This document shows positions 22,533-34,006 of a stretch of 64,000 nt of DNA, piece after piece. The notes below the pieces were generated by a model. That model made no database searches and had not been told where the DNA came from. It worked only from the letters and a program-made list of their open reading frames with translations. Position 1 is the first letter of the stretch, and every line of letters begins with the position of its first letter. This DNA is from Pycnopodia helianthoides (Eukaryota > Echinodermata > Asteroidea > Forcipulatida > Asteriidae). The stretch covers positions 1 through 64,000 of the forward strand of contig CM063243.1 of NCBI GenBank assembly GCA_032158295.1, written 5' to 3'. The position numbers and the translations under genes are program-made.

Positions 22533-22859
22533 TTAAACATATGGAGAGGCCAGTTGGCAGTTTTGAAGGTAATTCGTTGGGTATTTCCGTCATTTTGGGG
22601 CATTTTTGGTGTGACATCTCTGATTTTTTATGAAAATATTGCACTTCCCCATATTTTTGGTAGCTTTCGCTGGGGCGCTAGTATGACAGAAAATGTCAAA
22701 ATTTCGAAAAAGGAATACAGCGCCCCAGTTACTGGGTCTATATATGACCGATGTTAAAAAGAGAGCCATGACAGCCCAACAAGGTGGGCTACTAGAAACC
22801 CAATGCTAAACACAAAGAGAGGCAAGGAACACCAAAAATTATGTCAAAACAAAAATAAA

Positions 22860-23485
22860 TATGTACATACCACACATTTAAAATTGAAGTGTCAGTGTCA
22901 GTGTCGCAGTGTCAGTGTCCCTGCCAGTCTCTGTCACTGTGTGACATCCTGCTGTACGGCAACTTAGTGTGGACTCGTGTATACATGTGTGTGTAATGTG
23001 TTTGTAACAGGCATTACAAGTAAGGAGGCGGGGGTTCAAGATCCGCCAGTAGACTGGTCCCAAGTCTAGCCGCAAGAGGGCGGCATAGCTGGATTTACTT
23101 TACCTGCTACAATCTCACCCATTCATTAGTAGTGGGCGTGATCATGAATGAACAAGGAGCAGCGTCATAGGGAAATCCCCCGGATCGGAAATTAACAACA
23201 GTCGCGAAAAAGGCCGCCTTCGGTGGCCTTTCGCGAGGCTGTTAAAAGTGTTATTTTCCTGTGGTGGTTGGTCGACCAACTGTTTGATCGATGCTGTATT
23301 TAATAGTACACAGAGATACACACGCAGAAGTGTTGGCAAGAAAATTTATATATCATATAAAGTTCTGTATGTTTATGTGCTGTTTGTGTAAAGCTGTCAG
23401 TGTCACGGTTCAGACTTTGGTGGTCATAGTCTTGGATCTCAAGATTAGTTTCTGCTCTTAAGAAAATGCTAAAATAACCATACAT
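22860..23485 (-). other. Possible exon (23300-23468) and GC hairpin DNA
   Basis: On the minus strand, TATTTTAG then CATTTTCTTAAGAGCAGAAA starts at 23468 a frame that stays open to about 23303 (residues FLRAETNLEIQDYDHQSLNR near its start). The acceptor plus first about 60 bases recur near 30440 and 31545, where the frame is closed. This copy may be the parental exon. A short hairpin, GGCCGCC TTC GGTGGCC flanked by CGCGAAA/TTTCGCG, lies at about 23192-23238. Confidence 0.3.
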
Positions 23486-23544
23486 CGTTGCTAATAAATG
23501 TACATATGCACAGCTTATGAGTTTGCCCTATAGTCTCTATAATG

Positions 23545-23935
23545 TCTAACGAGGTGATAGCGAAACGGCTCTGCCGCAATTATCTTGGAAGACTACTCCG
23601 CGTGAGACTACAAGGCCCAATTTCATCGAGCTGCTTAGGCACAAAAAGAAGCTAAGCACAGCAAAATTATGCTAACCAGAATATGGTTACCAGCCAAAAT
23701 ACAATGTCACATGTACAATCTGTGACTGGTATCCTGCTTATTTTTGCTAAGCAGAAATATTTCAAGCAATATTTTTTGCAGCTCTATGAAATTGGGCCCT
23801 GCTCTCACGACTAAGGCCCGCAGTCGCGAGAAGAGGTAGTCTCGCGGTGGCCAGCAGTCTCGCGAGAACATCGCCAGTGTCGCGAGATTCGCGGAGAGAG
23901 TCGGAACGCTATCACCGCGAGAAACATTTAACGAC
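23545..23935. mobile_element. Inverted-repeat element with CGCGAGA words, carrying a nested MITE
   Basis: GGTGATAGCG near 23553 is mirrored by CGCTATCACC near 23910. Repeated TCTCGCG/CGCGAGA words fill the right half. The MITE 23611-23801 sits inside. Confidence 0.5.
23611..23801. mobile_element. MITE with GGGCCCAATTTCAT termini, copy 1
   Basis: Left end AAGGCCCAATTTCAT, right end ATGAAATTGGGCCCTG. Internal TGCTTAGC and TAAGCAG words are shared with the related copies near 29668-29795, 37183-37433, 48120-48210 and 63105-63190. Ends resemble CAGGGCCC-type hAT termini. No clean target-site duplication. Confidence 0.65.
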
Positions 23936-26900
23936 TTGACCACAAGTCTAAGCCATATCTTGTAAAAACATTTGTTAGATATGCAATTCATTTTTAAAGG
24001 TCTTATCAACGAATAATTAATAAGAATTTCTTTCTTTATAATTTGTAAGTCATCGGTAAATTATGTGGGTGTAATTTTTTTTTTTTTTTCGGTGGAACCA
24101 TCTTCTGCCAAAATGCTCTGTACTGGCAGTGGTTTGCGTTATAGCCTGCCCGATATGGGGCAGAGGGGTCCCCCCCAATATTCCCATACTATAACACACT
24201 ATTTTCCTCTTGTATAGAACTCCCCCCCCCCCCACTCGCAAAATCCTCAAAAGAATTCTTGAGATTCCAAGCAAACAATGAAGACACAATAGGAGGGGGT
24301 ACCCTCTACCCCATATCGAGCACCATTGGTTTACGTAGCTATGGGAAGCAATGACTAGCTGGCAGGAACATTTTTTGTTTTAAAAGAAACCACTGTTAAA
24401 ACTCAATTCTTTGTCACCTGGTATTATTCACAATGAACCAATACGTACCAGATCATAGGCTAACCCATAGGTTTATTTGTTGAAGTACTGTGCGGTTTAG
24501 GAGCTCTATAGATTGAGTGCTACTTCTTCTTCTTCTTCTTCTCCCATTATCTGCGCCAACTTAATTAAGACTGAGCGCATAATAAAAACTGAAGATTGAG
24601 GTTTCTACATAACCATGACAACCATTGTAGTATTATATAATTCCCATTGCACAGAACTGTAGATGTAAGGTAAACCATTCATTGTGTGGGATTCCTATGG
24701 TTCTGGAAGGACCAGTGAAAGGCTCAGTTTAGCAACGTTCATTCGTTGAGTCAAGAATGTTCGTTACGGCCCCTTTGTGAACACGGTCCCTTTTGAACAC
24801 GTCCTTAACAATGAAAGTGTCAACTACGGAACAAAATTAGTGTCAGGCAAATTTCCTCCCAACCTCGGTTTGGATACTTTTATTTCAGGGGAAAAACAGC
24901 TTTAAAAAATGTATTTCAAGTTTTCAAGAATTGTTTTAAATGTTTATTCTTTTTTATTAAATTTTAAAAAGAGAGCACGCTTTCCGGTAGAAATTATATT
25001 GTTTAATATGCAACTCATTTTTAAATGTTTTATCAACGAACATATTTTATGAATTTTTCTTCTTTTTGTATTTATTATGGGTGTATTTTATAGGTAGATT
25101 ATATATTTTCGGGGTTGAGGCTCAAATTAACCTAGCCTGCCAAAGTGCTTTTTGCATTGGCAGCGGTTTACATGGGAAGCAATGACTTTTGGCAGAAACA
25201 CAAATTTTGTTTGACAATTGGAAAAGAGACCATTGTTCAAACTCAATTCTTTGTCACTGGATACAATTCACGATGATCCAAGACATACCAGATCTTAACC
25301 TAACCCATAGGTTTACTTGTTAAAGTGCTGTACGGTTTCAAAATTCTGTAGATTGAGTACTGCCTAACCATGACAACTGAAGCCATCCATTGTAGAATTA
25401 TATAATTCTCATTGCATAGAACTGTAGATGTCAGGTTACCATTCATTGTAGGTTTCCGATGGTTCGAGAAGGACCAGTGAAATGCTACGTGTTCAGTAAC
25501 CTTTAATCATAATGCGTCCACAATGTATGTCATTACTGAACCAATTAGTCGGTATTTTCTTCCATCTCGTTGAAGAAAAGTCATAGTAAAAGAATAAAAA
25601 ACATATTTAGGTCCAAGACTTTTCTCTAAATTTTATCAACTCGAGTCGGGGAAAGCTATCATTACACGGGAAACAATAAATGGGTTCCCACAATTTCAGG
25701 TATGCAAGCTTCTTTGAATAAAATTTATTGTTTGAAATGTATTCTTTTTAAGTCTAATCAACGAAATCTAATAATGAATTTCTTTTTAATAATTCTTTAA
25801 GTCAACGAGAAATTGTGGTTTAAATTTATATTTTTCTGGGGGGGGGTATTACAAAACATCGTCTGCCAAAGTGCCTCCTCTGTACTGGCAATGGTTTACA
25901 TAGCTATGAAACAATGCTGACTGAATGAACCTCGGAGAGATTTTGTCGCTTAATGTTATTCACAATGAACCAATACATACCAGATCATAGGCTAGCCCTA
26001 GGTTTATTTGCTGAAGTACTGTGCGGTTTAGGAGTTCTATAGATTGAGTACTGCCTAACCATGACAACTGAAGCCATCCATTGTAGTATTATATAATTCT
26101 CATTGCATAGAACTGTAGATGTAAGGTTACATTCATTGTGGGATGGTTCGGGAAGGACCAGTGAAATGCTCAGTTTCAACAACCTTTTAATCCTATGCGT
26201 CCACAATGTTTGCGGTCCCTATGTGGACATGGTCCCTAACAGCAAATGAAAGTGTCAATTACGGTCAAAATTACTGTCTCGCATATTTTTACTCCCAACC
26301 TCGGTTTGGGAATAATTATTTCAGGGGAAAAACAGCTTCAAAAAATGTATTTCAAGCTTTCAATAATTATTTTAAATGTTTATACTTTGTTATTACATTA
26401 TAAAAAGAGAGCACCTCGGTAGAAATAATTGTTTATTTTTAAAGGTCTTATCACGAAAATTTTATTTTGTTTCGGGGGGGGGGGAGGTGGGTATTACAAA
26501 ACATCGTCTGCCAAAGTGCCTCCTCTGTACTGGCAATGGTTTACATAGCTATGGGAAGCAATGACTAGCTGACATGAGAACTTGGAGAGATTTTGTCGCT
26601 TGATGCTATTCACAATGAACCAATACATACCAGATCATAGGCTAGCCCATAGGTTTATTTGCTGAAGTACTGTTCAGGTTTAGAAGTTCTATAGATTGAG
26701 TACTGCCTAACCATGACAACTGAAGCCATCCATTTGTAGTGTTATATAATTCTCATTGGATAGAACTGTAGGTGTAAGGTAACCATTCATTGCGGTATTC
26801 CTATGGTTCGGGAAGGACCAGTGAAATGCTAAGTTTCAGCAGTCTTTTTACACTGTCGTTACGGTCCCTAAACGCACCTGAAAAGTGATTGTCACTGGGG

Positions 26901-27013
26901 ACAAATCGGGTCAGGCAGTCTTTTCCTAACCTCAATTTAAATACATCAATGAAAGGAACAACAACTTTCGATCTTTCAGGAGTCGCTTCATACATTAATA
27001 TTGTTTAACTTAC

Positions 27014-27112
27014 CAGAATATCCCATGAGTATCCAACACAGCAACCAACATGTCATTCTTCCACTGAGCCTTACTTAAGCCATTTTTTATCATTTTTGTG
27101 TCGTGTTCCTAT
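27014..27112 (-). other. Repeated exon-like module, copy 1
   Basis: Minus-strand segment with acceptor TATTGCAG and donor GTAAGT. It contains an ATG frame reading MIKNGLSKAQWKNDMLVAV. The 3' edge GGGATATTCTG before the donor recurs in the other three copies. Lengths of the four copies (99, 100, 81, 86) are not multiples of 3, so untranslated or first exons are as likely as coding ones. Confidence 0.4.
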
Positions 27113-28326
27113 CTGCAATAACAATAAAACATACGGAATGTAAGGATACAATTAAGGGGCCAGACTTATTTCGCTTACAGCCTCGGTTTGATTACATTGG
27201 ATTTCAGAGTAGAGAAATAACAAAATGGTGGTCCTAGATTTCAACTATACGAATGGTATGTTTTTTGCAATGCCTTTCAATCTTATACGTGGGATACGTA
27301 ATAAAAAAGGGACTACCTTCAGCTTAATTCTACTGCAAGACCGCTACCAAATCTAAAAAAAACAAAAGGAGGATGACCATCGGAAAACCATTCTTTATTT
27401 TATTCAAAATAAACTTACAACTGTACCTTGAGGTAGAAAAGGCATTATTATTACCAACGGTAAACTCGCCGTCCATTCTCTATATTTACTTATTTAGTTG
27501 ATCATTTTTTAAAATTGTATTGGGAATAATTATTTCAGGGGGAAAACAGCTTCAAAAAATGTATTTCAAGCTTTCAATAATTATTTTAAATGTTTATTAT
27601 TTTGTTATAACATTATAAAAAGAGAGCACGCTCGGTAGAAATAATTGTTTATTATGCAAATCATTTTTAAAGATTTTATCAACGAAAAGTTGTAATGTAT
27701 TTTTCTTCCTTTTTTTATTATTTTAAAAGGGTCATGGGTGTTATTTATAGGTGGAATTTGTTCTTTCGGGATTGAGGCTCAAATTAACCTAATCTGCCAA
27801 AGTTTTTTTTTTTTGCATTGGCAGCAGTTAACATGGGAAGCAATGAATATGGCAGAAACAGATATTTTGTTTAACAATTGGCAAAGAGACCATTGTTCAA
27901 ATTCAATTCTTTGTCACTGGATGTTATTTACGATGATCCAAGACATACCAGATCTTAAGCTAACCCATAGGTTTACTTGTTACAGTAATGTCCGGTTTCA
28001 AATTCTATTGAGTACTGCCTAACCATGACAACTGAAGCCATCCATTTGTAGTGTTATATAATTCTCATTGCATAGAAATGTAAGGTAACCATTCATTGCG
28101 GTATTCTATACGGTTCAGGAAGGACCAGTGAAATGCTAAGTTCTAGAAGTCTATACGCCTGTACACTGTTGTTACGGTCCCTAAGTAACAGTCCCTAAAC
28201 GCACCTGTAAAGTGATTGTCACTGAGGACAAATCGGGTCAGGCAGTCGTTTTCCTAACCTCAATTTAAATACATCAATGAAAGGAACAACAACTGTCACT
28301 TCATACATTAATATTGTTTAACTTAC

Positions 28327-28426
28327 CAGAATATCCCATGAGATATACAACACAGCAACCAACATGTCATTCTTCCACTGAGCCTTACTTGAGCCACCTT
28401 TTATCATTTTTTTGTCGTGTTCCTAT
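28327..28426 (-). other. Repeated exon-like module, copy 2
   Basis: Nearly identical to copy 1 (27014-27112) because it lies in the 1315-bp tandem duplication. The ATG frame reads MIKGGSSKAQWKND and then MLVAV, staying open to the donor GTAAGT. Acceptor TATTGCAG is intact. Confidence 0.4.
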
Positions 28427-28999
28427 CTGCAATAACAATAAAACATACGGATTTTAAGGATACAATAGGGGCCAGACTTATTTCGCTTACAGCCTCGGTT
28501 TGATTAGATTGAATTTAAGAGTAGAGAAATAACAAAATGGTGGTCCTAGATTTCAACTATACGAATGGTATGTTTTTTGCAATGCCTTTCAATCTTATAC
28601 GTGGGATACGTAATAAAAAAGGGACTGCCTTCGGCTTAATTCTACTGCAAGACCGCTACCAAATCTAAAAAAACAAAAGGAGGATGACCATCGGAAAACC
28701 ATTCTTTATTTTATTCAAAATAAACTTACAACTGTACCTTGAGGTAGAAAAGGCATTATTATTACCAACGGTAAACTCGCCGTCCATTCTCTATATTTAC
28801 TTATTTAGTTGATCATTTTTTTAAATTGTATTGGGAATAATTATTTCAGGGGGAAAACAGCTTCAAAAATGTATTTCAAGCTTTCAATAATTATTTTAAA
28901 TGTTTATTACTTTGTTATTACATTATAAAAAGAGAGCACGCTCGGTAGAAATAATTGTTTATTTTTAATTTGTAATTTCTTGCAAGAGGATTTTAATTT

Positions 29000-30170
29000 A
29001 AAAAAACAACAACAAAAAACAATGGTGGTATCGTTTTTAAACAAACAACACATAGAACATTGAAATAGTAACAAAACAATTTACTTATTGGTAACACAAA
29101 TAATGATTTGAAGGTCGCCCATGCAGTATTAGTTTGCTAACGAGTACAAATGTTTTCTTTTAATCATTCTTCGGCGTTCAAGGCATCAACAATAATTTTG
29201 TTAAATACATGTTCTTCGCTAAAACACAGTCGCACACACGACGTCCATTCTATTCCACAGTGTATACAAAATGGTCCACTTCTTTATTTACTTTAATTAC
29301 TGATAAACATCAATCTTTTGCACTGCCAAGTATGAACCTCCAAATCGAGGCTGAGAGGAAAACAAACTAATCTAGGCCAACCTAGAGATGTTCCATAGGA
29401 TGGTTCAACGTAGATTTACAGATGACCATACTTTTCTAAAACTTTCACATGTACTTTCCTTTCCCCCGTTTATACAGGCCAATACTATTTTCGTGGATAT
29501 TCTTGTTGTAAATAAATGTTAATATGTTAAAGGGAAACAGAACAATTCAAGATGATATTGGTACCCCCCCCCCAGAAATCCGGACTTTTTAATATAAACA
29601 AATTCCAATTTAAGCTCGCGTTCTAGTCCGAGGAGCGTGCGACGCGATGGCAACATATATAGTGTCCGATTTCATGATTCTGCTTACCACAGAGTTCTTC
29701 GCTTACATCCCCCGTAAATCGCTAATTTCTATGGGCTGTAAGCGCAAAATTCCGCTGTAAAAAAAGCTGAGCCATGAAATTTGACCCAGTTCTTTAGCTT
29801 TTCATATTCACAAAATGTGTTTTTTTCAATTTTTGTTTTGTTTTGTTTTCTTATTTGGCAAGCCGAGAGTTTGTATCAAAAAATTACCATTTTGTGAACT
29901 TTCAAGCCCTGCGCTGTGCCGTGGTGGGGACGGTGACCGTCCGGTTGTAAACAAATTGTTGTTACTAATTAACGGTGCTAAGGGCATTTTGGAATTTCTT
30001 TCTTTCTAAATATACTCTGGGCAATCCTGATTCATAATAAACTGTTGGAAAACAGTTTGTGAACAGCCCAAATTTGTTTACACAAACGTTCCACCACGCG
30101 TTACTGCACGGCAATTAGCATATTGCAGCGCACCTGGTCATCAGTTACACGGTATGGACATACATCGTGA
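29000..30170. other. Gene-free AT-rich stretch with a MITE remnant
   Basis: No supportable gene. About 29668-29795 is a degraded relative of the GGGCCC MITE (TTTCATGATTCTGCTTACC on the left, GAGCCATGAAATTTGACCCA on the right). A run of C lies near 29565. Confidence 0.45.
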
Positions 30171-32330
30171 GCTCTGCAAAACGTTCAATTCAAATCACAT
30201 TGGTCCTTGTGGGATTCCATCAAATTTACAAAAGCAGCGGGCTGAAAAGGACAATGGCTAAAGTGAGGAAAACCCAGCTTGGCGAGGGCGCTATGCCAAG
30301 TTAACGGTCACGATTTCGTTACGAATGCCCGAGGGAACATCAGGCCTATAAAGTTGTGTCATGCTATCAATGCCACAATTAGAACTTTGGTGGTCACAGT
30401 CTAGGATGCTTATTTCCCCTTCATAAATTAGTTTGTGCTCTCAAGAAAATGCTGAAATAGCCATGAGTTAAGTTTGTTGACAAAACAAATTAATTATACA
30501 AAAAACAAAAGTGGGACGGGCAGGGACAGCAAAGCCATAACAACAGTTCTGTAACATAATACGCACACATAATAACCATTTCATTTGTCCAAGGTAAACT
30601 CGAGTATATTTACTGAAAATAATTTGCTTAAACTGCCAACAATACACGGTACAAACCGTTTTATGCATTATGATTTCTGCAAATCGCTGAAAAAACCTGG
30701 TAATTTCAATTCAAAATCACATTGGTCTATGTGGGATTCCATCAAATTTATAAAAGCAGCGGGCTGAAAAGAACAATGGCTAAAGTGAGGAAAACACAGC
30801 CGGCGAGGGCGCTATGCCAAGTTAACGGTCACGATTTCGTTACGAATGCCTCGAGGGGACATGTGCGTGCATGTGATTTGTTTTATTCATTGAGTTTTAA
30901 TTTTGGTATTACATGCCATTAAACATGAAGTGTTGTAAACTTGAACTGGCAACATTACACGGTAAGAACTGCAACATACATGATGGGTCGCATTGTATAA
31001 GTCATGGAATGTCGTTATGTCTAAAGGGGGAAAAATTAGTACAACGAAATGGTATCACCGCGAAGGGTATGGCCTAACATCCTTGTGCTCGGCCCTTCGT
31101 TGCTACTTAATGTACAGGTTGCCTTGTAATAACTATTTCATCTTGTCCAAGGTAAACTGGATTACCTTTAATAAAAGCAATGAGCTTAAACTGGCAACGA
31201 TACACGGTACAAACCGTATTATGCATTATGATTTCTGCAAATCGCTGAAAAAACCTGGTAATTTCAATTCAAAATCACATTGGTCTATGTGGGGTTCCAT
31301 ACATTTTATGTAAGCAGTGGGCTGTATAGAACAATGGCTAAAGTGAGGAAAACAGAGCCGAGCGAGGGCGCTATGTCGATTTAACGGTCACGATTTCGTT
31401 ACGAATGCCTCGAAGGGACATCAGGACTTGAGTTGGGTAATGCTATCTAGCCTATGCCAGAAATAAGGAATTTTGGTGGTCACAGTCTAGGATGCTCGTT
31501 GCCCCCTTATAAATTAGTATGTGCTCTCAAGAAAATGCTGAAATATCCATTAGTTAAGTTTGTTGACAAAAAATGGAAAAATTGGGGGTGGGGGCGGGTG
31601 AAGTTTGGCAATAAACATAGAACATGTGCTTGCATGTGATTTTCTCTTCACACGGTTAGTAATTTTTGTGTTGCGTGCCAAGGTTTGTTTGAAACATCAA
31701 GTGTTGTAAACTTGAACTGGCAACATTACACGGTAGTATAAACTTCAAAATGCATGATGGGTCGCATAAGGCATAGATTGTTGCTATGTCTAAAGGGTGA
31801 AAAATTGATACAACAAGACGGTGTCACCGCGAAGGGTATGGCCTAACATCCTTTGCTCGGCCATTTGTTGCTACTAAGTCTACATGCGCACAGCTCATGA
31901 GTTTGCCTTATAATGACTATTTCACCTTGTCCAAGGTAAACTGGATTACATTTACTGAAAATAATGAACTTATACTGGCAACAATACACTGTACAAACCG
32001 TAAGTTGCATCATAGCTTCTGTAAATCGTAAACAAACAAATTTATAATTTTATTTCAAAATTACATTGGTCCTTGTGGGATTCCATACAATTTATGTTAG
32101 CAGCGTGCAGAAAAGAACAATGGCTAAAGTGAGGAAAACAGAGCCGGGCGAGGGCGCTATGCCAGTTTAACGGTCACGATTTAGTTACGAATGCCTCGAG
32201 GGGACATCGGGCCTACCAATGCAATCATAGGTTTAGGATTTTGTTAGCCACACTCTAGGGTGCTATTTTTCTACTGTTCTAAAGAAACCGCTGAAGAAAC
32301 CATAAGTTAATGAGTCGGCTTTGTTGAACA
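30170..32330. repeat. Local cluster of repeat unit B
   Basis: Phrases ACAATGGCTAAAGTGAGGAA, GAGGGCGCTATG, TTAACGGTCACGATTTCGTT and GTGGTCACAGTCTAGGATGC recur in order near 30240-30440, 30770-30860, 31330-31500 and 32115-32260, with a further diverged copy near 35575-35760. A longer internal segment (about 30945-31095) is repeated at about 31715-31865. No conserved frame. Confidence 0.75.
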
Positions 32331-32587
32331 AAATGTGTTCGGGGCAGCGTTTTAATCGGACGAAAAGCTCGAAAAAAATATTGCGTGCAGACAAATGAGT
32401 GCGTGTATGTATTTACCCCAAGTTATCTGTTTTCATTATTAGGTTTGATTAATCGTCAACTAGTTTGTTCAATACCGTCTAAAAAAAGACCATTAGAAAT
32501 GATAATTTTCTTGAACATAAGAAAGGTTAACAGCGCGATAATATCACGTTGCGGGGGGGGGGTGGGGCTTCAACCTGCCCGGACTCA

Positions 32588-33113
32588 CAGTGGCGGCACC
32601 AGACCTGTTAATCTGGGGGGGGGGGGCAAGAGGGGGCGGGCCAACTTAAATTTAGGGGGGGCAAACAAAAGTCTATAATGTACTGTATAAGCCTACAATT
32701 CACTCCAGAAACAAGATTTTGCACTGTGTAAATGTGACGTGTTGTGCGAACTGCGTGTACAATGGCTGTTTACTGTTTTGGGCAGACAATGCATTTATAT
32801 TTATAGCAAGTTTCCAAGCTTGTACAGATAAATATATCCACATTTTATTAACATTGCCGGAGATGGAAAGTGTATTGGGCTTTTTTGATGATGCCAGCTA
32901 ACTATGATGGATGAAATTGAGTTTATTATTTACAGCGCAAACAACATTGTAACAAATTGGGTGCAACCGTTTGGGATTAAACTCAATTTCCGCCATCGGG
33001 GAAAAAACGGGGGGGGGGGGCAAACTGGAGGGGGGCAAAACAAATTACGAGGGGGCATTTCCCCCCCCCCCCCGTGGCCCCCACCCCCCCCCCCCCCCGT
33101 AGCGCCGCCGCTG
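32588..33113. mobile_element. 526-bp hAT-type MITE with G/C tracts, TSD CGGACTCA
   Basis: A perfect 8-bp duplication CGGACTCA sits at 32580-32587 and 33114-33121. The left end is CAGTGGCGGCACCAG; the right end read inward is CAGCGGCGGCGCTACG. Subterminal runs of G (left) and C (right) could pair over long distances. Proline- or glycine-rich frames here are artefacts of these runs. Confidence 0.85.
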
Positions 33114-33409
33114 CGGACTCATTGTGAGCCCCTCTCAGGGGCAGATTGTTCCCTCTCAGCCTTGACTTGACGTAGTAGTGAGCGTCTACATTTTTCTTTT
33201 CCAAAGGATACAATTAAAATTTGTTTTCAAAATTTTCTGCGATAGGATAATTAGAAATATTTGACTTTGTCATAATTTTCCTTCTTATCAATTATATATT
33301 TTCCAGTGAGCCTGTCTTTGTCATCGATTTTATTTTAAAAATAAAAGATACAACTTTTTAAGATAAAAACTAGATAAAATAGATAAAATTAAAAGACAAA
33401 AAGTTACTC

Positions 33410-33762
33410 GGTGATAAGTCAGGCATTCAGGAGTCGCGATTTCGGGTTATTCCCCTACCGGGTTTACCGTCGAAACAATAAACCACAAATAGAGGCCCTT
33501 ACCGACTTCCATTTAGGACCCTTCTGGTAATGACAACCGACTCACCGTTTATCCTTCCCTACCTCACATCCCTGGCCACCGCGGGCCCTCCCTCCTCAGG
33601 GTAAACAAGGCGGCTCCCGAACCATACTGGTGCCAGTCCCAGTAAAATTGCCTTGAATCGTAATATTGGAGCGAGCCGGGATCGAACTCAGTACCGGTGG
33701 CCACACGGTAAAGAATTCTGAGATAGTACCAGCGCCTTATCGACCGAGCTACCCGCGTTGGT
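33410..33762 (-). mobile_element. tRNA-headed SINE, minus strand
   Basis: The head at about 33668-33762, read on the minus strand, begins GCGGGTAGCTCGGTCGATAA (box A-like) and contains GAGTTCGATCCCG (box B-like), followed by an unrelated body of about 250 bp. Arrangement and lack of a full cloverleaf indicate a SINE rather than a functional tRNA. Confidence 0.6.
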
Positions 33763-33892
33763 GATTGTCAGATCCAATTTTGATTGCTATAAGGCGGAAA
33801 AAATCCACGTGCATTGTGGGACGGTGAACCACAGGCCATGCGATAATTAACTCTTTATTATTACGCTCCCATCATAGAACTAACGGATTAGC

Positions 33893-34006
33893 TCAATGAG
33901 TTAAGGTACGGGAGATGACATACTGCAGACGCCGGACCTTCGATGGATACCGGTCTGGGTTCGATACCGCGGTCTGCCCCCAATTTTTTTTTTTTTTTTT
34001 TTTTTA
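33893..34006 (+). mobile_element. tRNA-like sequence ending in a T run
   Basis: GGATTAGCTCAATGAGTTAA (box A-like) and GGGTTCGATACC (box B-like) lie about 45 bp apart, followed by a run of T from about 33985 that would terminate RNA polymerase III. The stems are imperfect, so a SINE fragment or tRNA pseudogene is more likely than a working tRNA. Confidence 0.5.

Larger units (their letters stand above)
18358..22780. mobile_element. Composite element with long terminal inverted repeats
   Basis: The left arm (about 18358-18670) and the right arm (about 22780 down to 22537, then 21630 down to about 21560) are inverted copies. Shared phrases include CCCAGTAACTGGGGCGCTGT, TTTCGCTGGGGCGCTAGTAT and AACTGCCAACTGGCCTCTCC. 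The right arm is split by the palindromic element 21631-22532. The interior has C- and G-tracts and a 113-codon ORF at 19979-20320. No target-site duplication could be fixed and outer ends are approximate. It may be a large Kolobok-like or other cut-and-paste element; the superfamily is unresolved. Confidence 0.65.
24280..28980. repeat. Local cluster of repeat unit A (tandem and partial copies)
   Basis: Landmarks of unit A (GGTCCCTAA..., TTTCAGGGGAAAAACAGCTT, CTGCCAAAGTGC, TCACAATGAACCAATACATA, TTGAGTACTGCCTAACCATG) recur in order at about 24750-25395, 25730-26200, 26210-26860 and 27510-28180, with partial copies at both edges. The last two copies belong to a near-exact tandem duplication of period about 1315 bp (about 26200-27510 against 27515-28830). 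No frame is conserved across units. Confidence 0.8.

Noticed and set aside
23185..23245. GC hairpin that looks like a bacterial terminator
   Set aside because: The window is eukaryotic and there is no following T run; it is better read as a foldback element core.
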